Source: an uncultured Ignavibacteria bacterium
GTDB taxonomy: Bacteria > Bacteroidota > Ignavibacteria > Tepidaquicellales > Tepidaquicellaceae
Length of the DNA stretch: 6,729 nucleotides
Direction of reading: 5' to 3'
NCBI GenBank assembly: GCA_937974175.1
Contig: CALJIG010000094.1
Location: 1 to 6,729 of the forward strand
Shown here: positions 6,727-6,729 of the stretch, in pieces
How positions within the stretch are numbered: position 1 is the stretch's first letter
Layout of the letters: the number at the start of each line of letters is the position of its first letter
Notes under the pieces: model-generated
Seen by the model: the letters and a program-made list of their open reading frames with translations, nothing else
The model's database searches: none
Told to the model about the DNA's origin: nothing
Translations under genes and position numbers: made by a program

Positions 6727-6729
6727 TTT

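Overview
The window is AT-rich bacterial chromosome with ordinary, tightly packed housekeeping genes. The best taxonomic clue is the SMC protein. It starts MYLSKLEIFGFKSFAD and carries YSVIELKMVETIL where most bacterial SMCs have an ISQG-type Q-loop. From memory, that variant is typical of the Bacteroidota/Chlorobiota/Ignavibacteriota (FCB) group. The lack of clear Shine-Dalgarno sequences, with A/T-rich leaders before every start, fits the same group. A species cannot be named from the sequence alone.

Four genes lie head-to-tail on the minus strand, read from right to left. They are smc (start near the right edge, complete), an M42-family metallo-aminopeptidase, a MtnX-like HAD phosphatase, and a small integral-membrane methyltransferase of the isoprenylcysteine carboxyl methyltransferase/PEMT-like family. 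The gaps are 49, 3 and 94 nt. The first three may form one transcription unit, and the peptidase-phosphatase pair is close enough for translational coupling. A fifth, unrecognised small gene runs on the plus strand at the left edge. It converges with the methyltransferase so that the two stop codons overlap.

The 94-nt gap between the phosphatase and the methyltransferase is mostly filled by a perfect 25-bp inverted repeat whose arms are themselves hairpins. It looks like a dispersed palindromic (REP/MITE-type) element. It also explains why the methyltransferase should start at the ATG ending at 910 and not at an upstream TTG inside the repeat.

The genes do not make an obvious single pathway: chromosome organisation, peptide turnover, a sugar-phosphate-type phosphatase and a membrane methyltransferase. 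I see no mobile-element genes, defence system, CRISPR array, tRNA or rRNA, and no gene-free stretch longer than 100 nt. The most unusual item is an acidic insertion of about 90 residues in SMC, beginning with four degenerate 8-residue repeats, in the C-terminal coiled-coil arm near the predicted joint. Two non-consensus positions in SMC (Q-loop and hinge glycines) and the palindromic element come next. I found no convincing evidence of a new multi-gene system.
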